Origin: Hyphomicrobiales bacterium
Lineage (GTDB): Bacteria; Pseudomonadota; Alphaproteobacteria; Rhizobiales; Devosiaceae
Reading direction: 5' to 3'
Length of the DNA: 64,000 nucleotides
Assembly: GCA_004144345.1 (NCBI GenBank)
Contig: SEEL01000018.1
Location: 1 to 64,000 of the forward strand
In this document: one piece after another, positions 44,061 through 54,594 of the stretch
Position numbering within the stretch: position 1 is the stretch's first letter
Layout: every line of letters begins with the position of its first letter
Made by a program: the position numbers and the translations under genes
The notes under the pieces: generated by a model
The model's input: only the letters and a program-made list of their open reading frames with translations
Database searches by the model: none
What the model was told of the DNA's origin: nothing

Positions 44061-45254
44061 GTGTCGGGTATTGAGATCAGCCGCAGATCATTGCTGGGAG
44101 GCCTGTCGCTGCTGGCGCTCTCGGCCTGCTCCGGCCGCTCCTTCGATTTCGGTGGCTTCGGCCCGAGCCCGCCGCCCGACAACAATCAGAACCTGCCGCT
44201 CGCCCAGGGCCAGACTTTCGGCACCGGCCCGGTCCGCGTCGCGCTGCTCCTGCCGCTCACCGGCGATGCCGCGAGCATCGGCGTGTCGATGGCCAATGGC
44301 GCGCAACTGGCGATGGATTTCATCGCCCAGAGCGACACCATCGCCGACAACATCACGCTCGTGCTGAAGGATAGCGGCTCCTCCGCCGGTACCGCTGCCA
44401 GCGTCGCCCAGCAGGCGGTGGGCGAAGGCGCTTCGCTCATCCTCGGGCCGCTGCGCGCCGATCAGGTCAACGCGGCCGGCGGCGTCGCCCGCTCGGCCGG
44501 CATTCCGCTCATCGGCTTTTCCAATAATTCCGGCGCCGCGCAGCCCGGCGTCTATCTGCTCAACGTGCTGCCCGAAAGCGAGGCCCGCCGCTCGCTGCGC
44601 TACGCCCAGTCCATCGGCAAGCGCGCCTTCGCCGGCATCTTCCCCAATTCCGATTTCGGCCGCATCCAGCAGAGCGCCTTCACCCAGGCCGCGTCCGAGC
44701 TCGGCCTGCGCGTCGTCGGCGTCTACACCTTCTCGTCCGAAGCCGAAGCCCGCACCGTCGTCAGCCAGGTCGCCCCGACGCTGCAAGCCGGCCAGATCGA
44801 TACGCTGTTCCTGCCCGATCGTGCCACGGCGCCGAGCTTCGGCGTGCTGTTCGAGGAAGCCAAGATCGCCGGCGGCGCTATCCAGATCATCGGCTCCGCC
44901 GATTGGAACGGCGACCAGGCCATCATGAACACGCCCTGGCTGTCAGGCGCGCTCTATCCCGCGGTCGACGATCAGGGCTACCAGGCCATCCTGCCGCTCT
45001 ATCAGCAGAAATTCGGAGGCGCCGCGCCCCACCCCTTCGTCACGCTCGCCTATACCGGCGTCATCCTCGCCAATGTCTCGGCCCTCTCGATGGGCACGCC
45101 CCGTTACGACCGCACCCAGCTCACCGCTCCCGGCGGCTTCAACGGCCGCGACGGCATCTTCCGCTTCCTGCAGGACGGCCGCAGCGAATACGCCCTCGTC
45201 ATCAAGAAGATCGTCATCGGCGGCGCCCAGATCGCCGACGGCGCCAAGCTCTAG
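44061..45254 (+). CDS. LpoA-like lipoprotein (penicillin-binding protein activator)
   Basis: Protein of 397 residues with lipobox LSAC (C23) behind SRRSLLGGLSLLA; the twin Arg is suggestive of Tat but lacks the full motif. The rest is a type I periplasmic-binding (Leu/Ile/Val-type) fold: VRVALLLPLTGDAASIGVSMANGAQLAMDF. In E. coli, LpoA activates PBP1A; the alphaproteobacterial version beside rsmI-yraN is assigned by that synteny, and its PBP partner is not known. Confidence 0.82.
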   Translation: MSGIEISRRSLLGGLSLLALSACSGRSFDFGGFGPSPPPDNNQNLPLAQGQTFGTGPVRVALLLPLTGDAASIGVSMANGAQLAMDFIAQSDTIADNITLVLKDSGSSAGTAASVAQQAVGEGASLILGPLRADQVNAAGGVARSAGIPLIGFSNNSGAAQPGVYLLNVLPESEARRSLRYAQSIGKRAFAGIFPNSDFGRIQQSAFTQAASELGLRVVGVYTFSSEAEARTVVSQVAPTLQAGQIDTLFLPDRATAPSFGVLFEEAKIAGGAIQIIGSADWNGDQAIMNTPWLSGALYPAVDDQGYQAILPLYQQKFGGAAPHPFVTLAYTGVILANVSALSMGTPRYDRTQLTAPGGFNGRDGIFRFLQDGRSEYALVIKKIVIGGAQIADGAKL

Positions 45255-45369
45255 CGTTTCTGCCTAAGCCGTCGCTTCTTCCCGGACTTCCTCGCGAAAA
45301 CCGCAAACAAGTAGGCCTCAGGGAGCATTATGCAGAAAGTGCATATTGCGTCAGGCGTGGCGGAAGAGG

Positions 45370-45554
45370 TCACTCTTCGCGTTCGGGGAGCGGCTCTGAT
45401 CGTGTCCAGAAGCGTCCGTAGCTGTGCTTGGTCTCCAGCTTCAGCTCTCGCGCCGCGACGTGGTCGAGTTCGAAGATCAGCTGTTCGACAATTGTTGGCT
45501 GCCGCATAAGCCAGACGTCATCCAGGGCGGCAATTCCGGCTCACCCTCAACCAT
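45370..45554 (-). pseudogene. Small gene after hemW, apparently frameshifted
   Basis: Minus strand. An ATG at 45554, five bases after the hemW stop, begins MVEGEPELPPW and soon stops. A second frame from ATG 45507 encodes 45 residues with normal codon usage (MRQPTIVEQLIFELDHVAAR, then ELKLETKHSYGRFWTRSEPL and a short acidic end). The frames join smoothly if one C is added to the CCGCCC run near 45527: ...ELPPLDDVWLMRQPTIVE... The intact product would be about 61 residues, soluble, function unknown. Either a recent frameshift, a sequencing slip in the C run, or a genuine 45-residue gene starting at 45507. Confidence 0.5.
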
Positions 45555-45558
45555 CTTG

Positions 45559-46725
45559 CTAAGCCGCGAGATCCGCCACCACGGCATCGAGCACCGGCCA
45601 GCCCTTGTCCGTCACGCGGATGAAGCCATTGGGCAGCGTCTCGACGAAGCCGATGCGCTTCAGCTCATCGATCTGCGTCTGTGCAATGCGGCGGCCGCTG
45701 AGCGTGGCGAAGCGGTTGGGGTCGATGCCTTCGCGCAGGCGCAGGCCCATCACCAGCAGTTCGTCGCCCTCTTCTTCCCAGCTGAGGATATCGTCGGTCG
45801 CCATGCCGTGGCCGCGCGTTAGAACGCGCTTCTGCCAGTCGAACGGCATCTTCTCCATCGCGGTCGCGTGGCGCTTGCCGTCGAGCAGCAGGCGTCCATG
45901 CGCCCCTGGCCCGATGCCGGCATATTCGCCATAGCGCCAGTAGATGAGGTTGTGGATCGATTCCTGCCCCGGCCTGGCGTGGTTCGAAATCTCATAGGCC
46001 GGCAGCCCGGCATCCTTCGTAAGCTCTTGCGTCAGCTCGTAGAAATCGGCGCTCAGATCCTCGTCGGGCATCTTCAGCTTGCCGGCATTCCACAAATCGA
46101 AATAACGCGTGCCCATCTCGATGGTCAGCTGGTAGAGCGACAAATGCCCCTGGCTCAGCCAGATCGCTTCCTTCAGCTCGTCCTCCCAGTCGCTCAGCGA
46201 TTGCTTGGGCCGCGCATAGATGATGTCGAAGCTCGAACGCGGGAAGATCGATTGCGCAAGGCGCACCGCGCGGATCGCTTCATCGACCGTATGGCGCCGG
46301 CCGAGTTCGGCCAGCGGGCCTTCGCGCAGCGATTGCACGCCCAGCGACACGCGGTTCACGCCAGCGGCGCGATAACCGCGGAAGCGGTCGGCTTCCACCG
46401 ATGTCGGATTGGCCTCGAGCGTGATCTCCGCCTTTGGAGCAATGTTCCAATAGCTACCGATGGTCTCAAGGATGGCGCCCACCGAGCGCGGGTCCATCAG
46501 CGAGGGCGTGCCGCCGCCAAAGAACACCGACTGCACCGTGCGGCCGCGCGTCTGCCGCGCGAAATAGCCGATTTCCTGCTTATAGGCCTCGACATAGGCG
46601 GCCTCGTCGAAAGCGCCGCGATGCACATGCGAATTGAAGTCGCAATACGGGCATTTGGCGGCGCAGAAGGGCCAGTGGATATAGACCCCGAAGAGCCCAT
46701 TCCCGCGGTTGTCAGGACTGCTCAA
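45559..46725 (-). CDS. hemW: Radical SAM heme chaperone HemW
   Basis: Heme-binding radical SAM protein (formerly called HemN-like). [13 protein letters not shown] is the CxxxCxxC cluster motif; [10 protein letters not shown] and EITLEANP follow, then a HemN-type C-terminal domain. The start is uncertain: TTG 46725 (388 residues, used here) or TTG 46749; both overlap the end of rdgB. The missing coproporphyrinogen-oxidase-specific cysteine (CxxxCxxCxC) and the presence of a Phe there fit HemW. Confidence 0.92.
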   Translation of the reverse strand: MSSPDNRGNGLFGVYIHWPFCAAKCPYCDFNSHVHRGAFDEAAYVEAYKQEIGYFARQTRGRTVQSVFFGGGTPSLMDPRSVGAILETIGSYWNIAPKAEITLEANPTSVEADRFRGYRAAGVNRVSLGVQSLREGPLAELGRRHTVDEAIRAVRLAQSIFPRSSFDIIYARPKQSLSDWEDELKEAIWLSQGHLSLYQLTIEMGTRYFDLWNAGKLKMPDEDLSADFYELTQELTKDAGLPAYEISNHARPGQESIHNLIYWRYGEYAGIGPGAHGRLLLDGKRHATAMEKMPFDWQKRVLTRGHGMATDDILSWEEEGDELLVMGLRLREGIDPNRFATLSGRRIAQTQIDELKRIGFVETLPNGFIRVTDKGWPVLDAVVADLAA

Positions 46726-47365
46726 TCGCGCGCTCCACGAATAATGCAAAGGCCCGCGCCCGGTGGCTCAAACCCACCTGGCCCGGGGCCCATGAATGCT
46801 TGGCGCTCGACGGCATTTCGCCGAACGTGATGTCGAACCCATCGGGCATGAAGGACGGATCGAAGCCGAAACCCTTGTCGCCGCGCGGCGGCCAGACCAT
46901 CGTTCCAGTCGCCTTGCCTTCATAGATGTCGTCGCGTCCATCGGGATGCGCGAGGCAGAGCGTTGCGTTGAACGCGCCCTTGCGCTTGCCCGGCGAATCC
47001 GCGCCCACCGCCTGCAGCCGGTCTTCAACCCGCTTCATCGCCATCTGGTAGTCGCGGCCATGCGGCGTCTCGGCCCAATTGGCCGTATAGACGCCCGGCT
47101 CGCCACCGAGCGCATCGACCGTAAGGCCGCTATCGTCGGCCAGCGCGACCATTCCGGCAGCGCTCGCCGCGGCATGCGCCTTGATGCGGGCGTTCTCGAT
47201 GAAAGTCGTGCCCGTTTCCTCAGGCTCCGGCAGATGCAGATCGGCCGCCGAGATCAGCACCAGCCCAAGCGGCGTGAACAGCTCGCGGAATTCGGCGAGC
47301 TTGCCGGCATTGTGCGTCGCGATCAGCAGCTTCTCGCCGCGCTTGAGCCGGGGAATGCTAGCCAC
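46712..47365 (-). CDS. rdgB: XTP/dITP diphosphatase
   Basis: House-cleaning enzyme that hydrolyses dITP, XTP and related nucleotides before they enter [44 protein letters not shown] and [12 protein letters not shown] are all present. GTG 47365, overlapping the rph stop, is preferred (217 residues); the track uses a TTG three codons earlier. Coupled between rph and hemW. Confidence 0.95.
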   Translation of the reverse strand: MASIPRLKRGEKLLIATHNAGKLAEFRELFTPLGLVLISAADLHLPEPEETGTTFIENARIKAHAAASAAGMVALADDSGLTVDALGGEPGVYTANWAETPHGRDYQMAMKRVEDRLQAVGADSPGKRKGAFNATLCLAHPDGRDDIYEGKATGTMVWPPRGDKGFGFDPSFMPDGFDITFGEMPSSAKHSWAPGQVGLSHRARAFALFVERAIEQS

Positions 47366-48074
47366 CGATGGCAACCTTCTGTAGCGCCGTGAGGTCGGTA
47401 ATGCCCGACTTGGCCAGCGACATCAGTGCGCCGAGTTCTTCCTCCGAGAACGGCTCCTGTTCGGCCGTACCCTGGATCTCGACAAACTTGCCCGTGCCGG
47501 TCAGCACGAAATTGGCGTCCGTATGCGCCTCGACATCTTCGAGATAGTCGAGATCGAGCACCGGCGTGCCGCGATAGATGCCGCAGCTCACCGCCGCCAC
47601 CGAGTCGCGCAGCGGCTCGCCCTTGGTGAGGTTGCGGGCCTTCAGCCACTGGATCGCATCGTAAAGCGCCACATAGGCGCCGGTGATCGAGGCGGTGCGG
47701 GTGCCGCCATCGGCCTCCAGCACGTCGCAATCGAGCGTGATCTGATTCTCGCCCAGCGCCTGCATGTCGACCACCGCGCGGAGCGCGCGACCGATCAGCC
47801 GCTGGATTTCCTGCGTCCGGCCGCTCTGCTTGCCCGCGGCGGCTTCGCGCCGGCTGCGGGTATGGGTGGAGCGCGGCAGCATGCCATATTCGGCCGTCAC
47901 CCAGCCAAGGCCCGAACCGCGACGCCACGAGGGGAGGGTCGTTTCAACCGAGGCCGTCACGAACACCTTGGTGTTGCCGAAGGTGATCAGGCAGCTGCCT
48001 TCGGCCTTCTGCGCCACATTGCGCTCGATCGTCACGGCTCGCATCTGGTTGGGTTCGCGGCCGGAAGGGCGCAT
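47358..48074 (-). CDS. rph: Ribonuclease PH
   Basis: Phosphate-dependent exonuclease that trims tRNA 3-prime ends. Protein of 238 residues: [61 protein letters not shown]. Begins an operon rph-rdgB-hemW and is divergent from hrcA; the 142-base gap holds a CtrA-type box. Confidence 0.96.
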   Translation of the reverse strand: MRPSGREPNQMRAVTIERNVAQKAEGSCLITFGNTKVFVTASVETTLPSWRRGSGLGWVTAEYGMLPRSTHTRSRREAAAGKQSGRTQEIQRLIGRALRAVVDMQALGENQITLDCDVLEADGGTRTASITGAYVALYDAIQWLKARNLTKGEPLRDSVAAVSCGIYRGTPVLDLDYLEDVEAHTDANFVLTGTGKFVEIQGTAEQEPFSEEELGALMSLAKSGITDLTALQKVAIGG

Positions 48075-48098
48075 GGAATCTCTCGGGTTCTAGGGACG

Positions 48099-48113
48099 TT
48101 AACCGCCTCTTAA
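48099..48113. promoter_or_regulatory. CtrA-type box between rph and hrcA
   Basis: TTAA-CCGCCTC-TTAA, exact consensus spacing, 25 bases from the rph start and 104 from hrcA. It would couple RNA processing or heat-shock control to the cell cycle if bound. Confidence 0.55.
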
Positions 48114-48216
48114 CCCTGCCAAAGCCCGGCCACAACCCGGCCTTGGCTTTCATCGACCGGCGTTTTTGCCTAGATGGTTACAGGCGCAATTTGATCGAAA
48201 AGGTCAGCCAACCCAA

Positions 48217-49287
48217 ATGCCGAAGGTCAGCGACGATTTCCTGCAGGTGCTCAACACCCGCAGCCAGGACATCTTTCGCAAGATCGTCGAGCGCTATCTT
48301 GAAACCGGCACCCCCGTCGGCTCGCGCGATCTGAGCCGCATGCTGTCGGTCGGCCTCAGCCCGGCCTCTGTCCGCAATGTCATGGCCGATCTCGAGGATC
48401 TGGGCCTTATAGCGGCCCCGCACACCTCCGCCGGCCGCCAGCCCACCCAGCAGGGGCTCCGCTTCTTCGTCGATGCCATGCTGGAGGTCGGCGCCGTCGA
48501 TGAGCGCGAGCGCAGCCAGATCGCCCGCCAGATCGAGGGCCAGTCCGGCAAGCTCGAGGATCTGCTCACCGAGGCCTCCTCGCTGCTCTCAGGCCTCAGC
48601 CACGGCGCCGGCGTCGTCATCGCCGCCAAGGCCGACATGGTGCTCCGCCACATCGAATTCGTCCGTCTCGACGCCAATCAGGGCATGGCCATCCTCGTCG
48701 GCCAGGACGGCACGGTCGAAAACCGCGTCCTGCCGCTGCCCGCCGGCCTCACCACCTCGGCGCTCACCCAGGCCTCCAACTATCTGGGCAATCTCGCCGC
48801 CGGCAAAACCATCGCCGAAGTCCGCGCCGCCGTCCGCACCCAGCGCGCCGAGCGCGTCGCCGAACTCGACGAATTGACGCAGAAACTGGTCGACACCGGC
48901 CTCGCCACCCTCTCCGACAGCGGCAGCCAGCAGGCGCCCACCGTCATCGTCCGCGGCCGCTCCAACCTCCTCAACGACGCGATGGAGTCCGAAGAACTCA
49001 GCCGCATGCGAAAACTCTTCGACGAGCTGGAGCGGCAGGACGGGCTGATCGAACTGCTCGGCGATGCCGAAAAAGCCGAAGGCGTCCGCATCTTCATCGG
49101 CTCCGAGAACAAGCTCTTCTCGCTCTCCGGCTCCTCGGTGATCCTCAGCCCCTACAAGGACGCCAACGAAAAGATCATCGGCGTCCTCGGCGTCATCGGC
49201 CCCACCCGGCTCAACTACGCCCGCATCGTCCCGGTGGTTGACTACACGGCACAGGCCATTTCCGCGATCATGGCGCGCAAGAAATGA
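48217..49287 (+). CDS. hrcA: Heat-inducible transcription repressor HrcA
   Basis: Repressor that binds CIRCE (TTAGCACTC-N9-GAGTGCTAA) and senses GroEL. From ATG 48217 it is 356 residues: winged helix (LNTRSQDIFRKIVERYLETGTPVGSRDLS and SPASVRNVMADLEDLGLI), a GAF-like domain and the C-terminal LGVIGPTRLNYARIVPVVDYTA. No CIRCE was seen anywhere in this window, so its targets (groES-groEL probably) lie elsewhere. Overlaps the next gene by four bases. Confidence 0.95.
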   Translation: MPKVSDDFLQVLNTRSQDIFRKIVERYLETGTPVGSRDLSRMLSVGLSPASVRNVMADLEDLGLIAAPHTSAGRQPTQQGLRFFVDAMLEVGAVDERERSQIARQIEGQSGKLEDLLTEASSLLSGLSHGAGVVIAAKADMVLRHIEFVRLDANQGMAILVGQDGTVENRVLPLPAGLTTSALTQASNYLGNLAAGKTIAEVRAAVRTQRAERVAELDELTQKLVDTGLATLSDSGSQQAPTVIVRGRSNLLNDAMESEELSRMRKLFDELERQDGLIELLGDAEKAEGVRIFIGSENKLFSLSGSSVILSPYKDANEKIIGVLGVIGPTRLNYARIVPVVDYTAQAISAIMARKK

Positions 49288-49736
49288 GCGAACGCCGCGG
49301 CCCCAGTCCGGTCGTGGTCCTCGCGCTCATCGCATTTCCGGTCATGCTAGGCGGCTGGTTCGCTTACGAGACCTTCCGGCCCCGCCACCCGCTCGATGTG
49401 CTGTTCCATCGGGTAATCCGCGAAGCATCATTGTCGGGGGCTTATTCCGCGGCAGGCTGGCAGCGTCTGGATGTCAGCGCTCAAATTTGTCCCCGGGTGG
49501 ACAGACTGTCGTTGGCTACCCTCGAGCTTGATGAGGGCTACTATCAGGGCGAGGTGGCCCCGGAAGACGAGAAATATGGCCTGCTCGATAACGCCGACGT
49601 CTGGCAGGTCAATGAAGACAAGAATGTTTTCGCCCTCTGCACCGACCACAGCTTCCGGGCTCTAAAGATTCAGATTCAGCGGGGAACGGACCAATGCATG
49701 GCCCATGTGATCGACCTGCCGGCCTGTGATCCCTAG
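49284..49736 (+). CDS. Hypothetical membrane-anchored protein between hrcA and grpE
   Basis: Protein of 150 residues, not recognised. One N-terminal helix (VVVLALIAFPVMLGGWFAY, about 10-28), then a soluble domain with four cysteines (QICPRV, ALCTD, DQCMAHV, PACDP) that could make two periplasmic disulfides. The start ATGA overlap with hrcA shows co-translation. Such a gene is not usual between hrcA and grpE. Its composition is less GC-rich than its neighbours. Confidence 0.65.
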   Translation: MSERRGPSPVVVLALIAFPVMLGGWFAYETFRPRHPLDVLFHRVIREASLSGAYSAAGWQRLDVSAQICPRVDRLSLATLELDEGYYQGEVAPEDEKYGLLDNADVWQVNEDKNVFALCTDHSFRALKIQIQRGTDQCMAHVIDLPACDP

Positions 49737-49844
49737 GCATTCCGGCCGGCAATCCCGCCAAGGGTTGAACTTTCGCCCCCTTTGGCCGATATCCGGGGCA
49801 ATCGGGCCGGAAACTCCGGCACTCCCAACTATTTTGAGATGATG

Positions 49845-50432
49845 ATGAGCGACGACACGATGGCGCAGGACGGTTTCGAGCCGCGTCCGGAGATGGAAAA
49901 CCCCGCCGCTGAGACCGATCCCGTCGAAGCGCTGACGGCCGAGAATGCGGATTTGCGCGACCGGCTGCTGCGCCTTGCCGCGGAGATGGACAATCTCCGC
50001 AAGCGCATGGACCGCGAGATCTCCGACACCCGCTCCTATGCGATCACCAAATTCGCCCGCGACATGCTGACCGCCACCGATTCGCTGAGCCGCGCCATGA
50101 TGGTGCTGCCCGCCGAAGCGCGGGAAACCGCCGATGGCACCACCAAATCGCTGATCGAGGGCATCGAGCTCACCGAGCGCGAAATGCAGCGCCTGCTGGC
50201 CGTCCATGGCGTGAAGCCCATCGAGGCCGAAGGCCAGAAATTCGACCCCCACAAGCACCAGGCGATGTTCGAGGTCCCCGACCCGACCCGCCCGGAAGGC
50301 ACCGTGGTCCAGGTCGTCCAGGCCGGCTATTCCATCGGCGACCGCGTTCTCCGTCCGGCCATGGTCGGCGTCGCCAAGGGCGGCACCGCCACCCCGCCGC
50401 CCGCCGAAGGCCATATCGACAAGAACGCCTGA
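49845..50432 (+). CDS. grpE: Nucleotide exchange factor GrpE
   Basis: Homodimeric exchange factor that releases ADP from DnaK. Protein of 195 residues from the third of three consecutive ATGs (49839, 49842, 49845; start uncertain). Acidic N-terminus, long coiled coil ([25 protein letters not shown]), four-helix dimer region, then the beta wing [51 protein letters not shown] or heat-shock-like promoter lies about 70 bases upstream but is not decisive. Confidence 0.95.
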   Translation: MSDDTMAQDGFEPRPEMENPAAETDPVEALTAENADLRDRLLRLAAEMDNLRKRMDREISDTRSYAITKFARDMLTATDSLSRAMMVLPAEARETADGTTKSLIEGIELTEREMQRLLAVHGVKPIEAEGQKFDPHKHQAMFEVPDPTRPEGTVVQVVQAGYSIGDRVLRPAMVGVAKGGTATPPPAEGHIDKNA

Positions 50433-50466
50433 CGCGGCCGCCTCGCCGGCAGTCAACCCGGACATC

Positions 50467-50500
50467 CTCTCCCGCCTGCGGGGGAGGGGACCAGCACTAG
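50467..50500. repeat. GC-rich palindrome downstream of grpE
   Basis: CTCTCCCGCCTGCGGGGGAGGGGACC, same family as the units near 19154 and 58614. It abuts directly the next palindromic element, as also happens at 58614-58692. Confidence 0.65.
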
Positions 50501-50538
50501 CGCTGGCCGAGCGAGCCTTCTTGGGCTCGTTCGGGCAC
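50500..50538. repeat. TTCTT-loop palindrome, copy 1
   Basis: GGCCGAGCGAGCC-TTCTTG-GGCTCGTTCGGGC: 13-bp stem with one G-U pair and one mismatch. Confidence 0.7.
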
Positions 50539-50613
50539 GCCACCGATAACTATTCCCCAAGTATTCGGCCCAGTCCTCGGCAATATGCTCATGCGGCATT
50601 GCGAGGGAACATC

Positions 50614-50916
50614 ATGTTCAGGCCGATCGCTATTTCAGCTCTTCTTGCCTTTGTGCCTACCGTAGCGCTGGCGGCGGATTTCCAGCTCACTGTCAAGAAT
50701 GGTTACACCGACGCCGTCAGCGGAATCTCGGTTAGCGGCGGTAAAGTCCATGATTTTAAGCGGGTGCCCGCCAATGGCACGCGCACCTTCACCATCACCC
50801 TTGCGGACGACAAATGCGTCACGAAGGTTTTGATGACCTACGCCAATGGCCAGAGCCAGGACGGAGACTTCGACTTCTGCCAATACGACATGATCACCCT
50901 GGGCTGGGTCGAGTAG
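50614..50916 (+). CDS. Small secreted protein of unknown function
   Basis: Protein of 100 residues: signal peptide (MFRPIAISALLAFVPTVALAA) then about 79 residues with a beta-rich look (FQLTVKNGYTDAVSGISVSG). Two Cys (DKCVTKV and DFCQYD) may form a disulfide. ATG 50614 follows GAGGGA. Not recognised as a named family. Convergent with pncA with one base between. Confidence 0.7.
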   Translation: MFRPIAISALLAFVPTVALAADFQLTVKNGYTDAVSGISVSGGKVHDFKRVPANGTRTFTITLADDKCVTKVLMTYANGQSQDGDFDFCQYDMITLGWVE

Positions 50917-50917
50917 C

Positions 50918-51550
50918 CTACAGAAATTCGGCGATCTGCCGGCGGCCGACGCCGGCTTTCTTGAGCCGGCTCCAGGCCGTCTCGAGCGAGCCATTATTGT
51001 CGATGGCGCGCGTCGCGTCCTCGATCACATGGCACTCGAAGCCGGCGGCCATGCCGTCTTCCGCCGTCCAGGCCACGCAGAAATCGGTGGCAAGGCCGCA
51101 GATGAACAGCCGCTTCAGCCCGCGCTCGGTGAGATAGCCGGCCATGCCGGTGAGCGTCGAATGGTCGTTTTCCCGGAAGCCGGAATAGGAATCGATGGTC
51201 TCGCGATAGCCCTTGCGGATCACCGCCTGCACATGGGGGATATCGAGCGAGGTCGAAAACTGCGCGCCCTTGGTGCCGATCACGCAATGGTCGGGCCACA
51301 GCACCTGCGGCCCATAGGGCAGCTCCACCACCTGGAACGGCTCGAGCCCTTCATGGCTCGAAGCGAAGGAAATGTGCCCCTTGGGGTGCCAGTCCTGCGT
51401 CATCACCACATTGCGGAAGCGCCGGGCGAGCGCGTTGACGGGCTCGATGATTTCGTCGCCCCCGGCGACGGCAAGATTGCCGCCGGGGAGGAAGTCATAC
51501 TGGATATCGACGACGATCAGCGCGTCGTCGGCGGTCAGTCGCATCGACAT
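50918..51550 (-). CDS. pncA: Nicotinamidase
   Basis: Isochorismatase-fold amidase that converts nicotinamide to nicotinate for NAD salvage. The 210-residue protein has the catalytic triad D15 (VVDIQYDF), K in AVIRKGYRE, and C in GLATDFCVAWT. Metal site in TQDWHPKGHISFASSH. Pyrazinamide is also a substrate of this family. Confidence 0.93.
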   Translation of the reverse strand: MSMRLTADDALIVVDIQYDFLPGGNLAVAGGDEIIEPVNALARRFRNVVMTQDWHPKGHISFASSHEGLEPFQVVELPYGPQVLWPDHCVIGTKGAQFSTSLDIPHVQAVIRKGYRETIDSYSGFRENDHSTLTGMAGYLTERGLKRLFICGLATDFCVAWTAEDGMAAGFECHVIEDATRAIDNNGSLETAWSRLKKAGVGRRQIAEFL

Positions 51551-51559
51551 CCGTGGGGC

Positions 51560-51946
51560 CTACTGAGCAGAGGGAGCCGCGTCGCCCGGGGGCGGCAGCA
51601 GGGCAATGCAATCTTCGAAGCTGTAGCGGGCGCCCTCGCCATTGCCGGTCACCACGGGGGTCACTTCGGCCAGCAGATCGGCCTTCACCTTGTCCACCGC
51701 TTCCTGGGTGAAGCCGGCATCGAGATGGGCCTGCGTCGCATTGTCCGTCAGCACGGCGCCGCCGTCGATGAAGCTCTGCGCCTGTGCCAGCTGTTCCTCG
51801 GTCACGCCCTCGGGCGGGCTGCCGAACGCCACGCTCAGCGCGGTGCCGCACCACAGCTGCTTGGTAACGTCGTCGGAAACGGTCTGGGCGAAAGCGCCGG
51901 TGGTCAGCAAGGCCGACGCAACGGCAAAGGCGATAAGCCTGTTCAT
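51560..51946 (-). CDS. Small secreted hypothetical protein
   Basis: Protein of 128 residues with a clean signal peptide (MNRLIAFAVASALLTTGAFA) and an acidic mature domain with two Cys (QLWCGTALSVAFG and EDCIALLPPPG) that would bond in the periplasm. Not recognised. Nine bases separate its stop from the pncA start, so the two may be an operon. The promoter region upstream is the 435-base gap before dnaK. Confidence 0.7.
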   Translation of the reverse strand: MNRLIAFAVASALLTTGAFAQTVSDDVTKQLWCGTALSVAFGSPPEGVTEEQLAQAQSFIDGGAVLTDNATQAHLDAGFTQEAVDKVKADLLAEVTPVVTGNGEGARYSFEDCIALLPPPGDAAPSAQ

Positions 51947-52008
51947 GGAAAAGTTCCTGTTGCAGGGGGGTTAAAGCATATCGGCGCCAACGCGCCAAGG
52001 AAGGACAC

Positions 52009-52050
52009 AGCGGTTGGCCAAGCGAGACCTCTTGGACTCGTTTGGCCTGA
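52009..52050. repeat. TTCTT-loop palindrome, copy 2
   Basis: Left arm GGCCAAGCGAG, loop region ACCTCTTGGA, right arm CTCGTTTGGCC: 11-bp stem with one G-U pair. It is in the 435-base gap upstream of dnaK and pairs in tandem with copy 3, 58 bases on. Confidence 0.7.
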
Positions 52051-52068
52051 GCCAGGGTAGGAAGCTAC

Positions 52069-52110
52069 CGGTTGGCCAGCGAGACCTCTTGGACTCGTTT
52101 GGACACAGCG
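52069..52110. repeat. TTCTT-loop palindrome, copy 3
   Basis: Tandem duplicate of copy 2 (about 35 of 40 bases identical) with a one-base deletion in the left arm. A degenerate fragment (GATCGCCTGGACAGAGC) continues to 52135. Confidence 0.65.
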
Positions 52111-52225
52111 CGGTAGGATCGCCTGGACAGAGCCAGAGCGGAGCATCCGTTGGTCACCATGGCCGACCTAATGTGGCTGAACGACGACAGTGCCTAAACG
52201 CCCGGAAAATAGCTCTAGGGCGGCG

Positions 52226-52254
52226 CTTGCAGGGCCAAAATACCGCCCCTATAT
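52226..52254 (+). promoter_or_regulatory. RpoH (sigma-32 type) promoter of dnaK
   Basis: CTTG (52226-52229), 18 bases, then CCTATAT within CCCCTATATA (52246-52255). This matches heat-shock promoters of alphaproteobacteria (CTTG-N-CYTATNT) and predicts a leader of about 120 bases. No CIRCE overlaps, so dnaK is likely under RpoH and not HrcA. Confidence 0.7.
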
Positions 52255-52381
52255 ACCGGCCAAGGCCCGATCATGGGTCAGTTTCCAAATTCAGCGAGGA
52301 GCCCGGTTCCCTTCGGGGGACGTCCGAACTGCCGAAGTCTGAGGAGTTCGGTTCCGGGTTCGCTTAGGAAAGAGGCAGAGT

Positions 52382-54289
<1,908 letters not shown>

Positions 54290-54319
54290 TTGACCGGGCC
54301 TCTGGCCAATTCAAGGGAA

Positions 54320-54344
54320 GCGCTGCGGAGCAACACCGCGGCGC
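54320..54344 (+). terminator. Hairpin after dnaK
   Basis: GCGCTGCGG-AGCAACA-CCGCGGCGC (one G-U pair), followed by TTTCCGCTTT. It is probably a partial terminator that lets some transcripts continue into dnaJ. Confidence 0.7.
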
Positions 54345-54409
54345 TTTCCGCTTTCGGGGGCCTTCCGCCCTCGCCCAAACGCGAATACCTAGTGCAGATT
54401 GATAATGCG

Positions 54410-54447
54410 CTTGGCCGAGCGCACCGGCTTCGGGCCGATCGGACAGG
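54410..54447. repeat. TTCTT-loop palindrome family, copy 4
   Basis: TTGGCCGAGCG then ACCGGC-TTCG-GGCCGATCGGACAGG; inner CGGC/GCCG and outer CCGA/TCGG pair with an asymmetric bulge. The loop has changed to TTCG. It lies in the 305-base dnaK-dnaJ gap. Confidence 0.55.
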
Positions 54448-54541
54448 GCATCAAAAAACGATGGCGAAGCGCGACAACCCGCGCAGGCGCCGGATAGCGG
54501 GCATGATCGAGAATCTTCCAGTCGGGACCAGGGTCCCCAAA

Positions 54542-54582
54542 GCGGTTGGTCGAGCGGACGTTCTTACGGCCGGTCGAACAGG
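54542..54582. repeat. TTCTT-loop palindrome family, copy 5
   Basis: CGGTTGGTCGAGCGGACG-TTCTTA-CGGCCGGTCGAACAGG; about 10 of 13 stem positions pair. It is 12 bases before the dnaJ start, so it could cover the ribosome site. Confidence 0.55.
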
Positions 54583-54594
54583 GCGTGGGGTCTG

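Noticed and set aside
45330-45509. Plus-strand 59-codon frame with a GGGAG ribosome site downstream of the LpoA-like gene
   Set aside because: Its amino-acid make-up (ASALAPRRGRVRRSAVRQLL) and codon usage look like antisense of the minus-strand small gene that overlaps it.
52009-52110. Tandem repeat upstream of dnaK as a CRISPR array
   Set aside because: Only two full units, the repeat is an imperfect palindrome with relatives elsewhere, and no cas genes are present.
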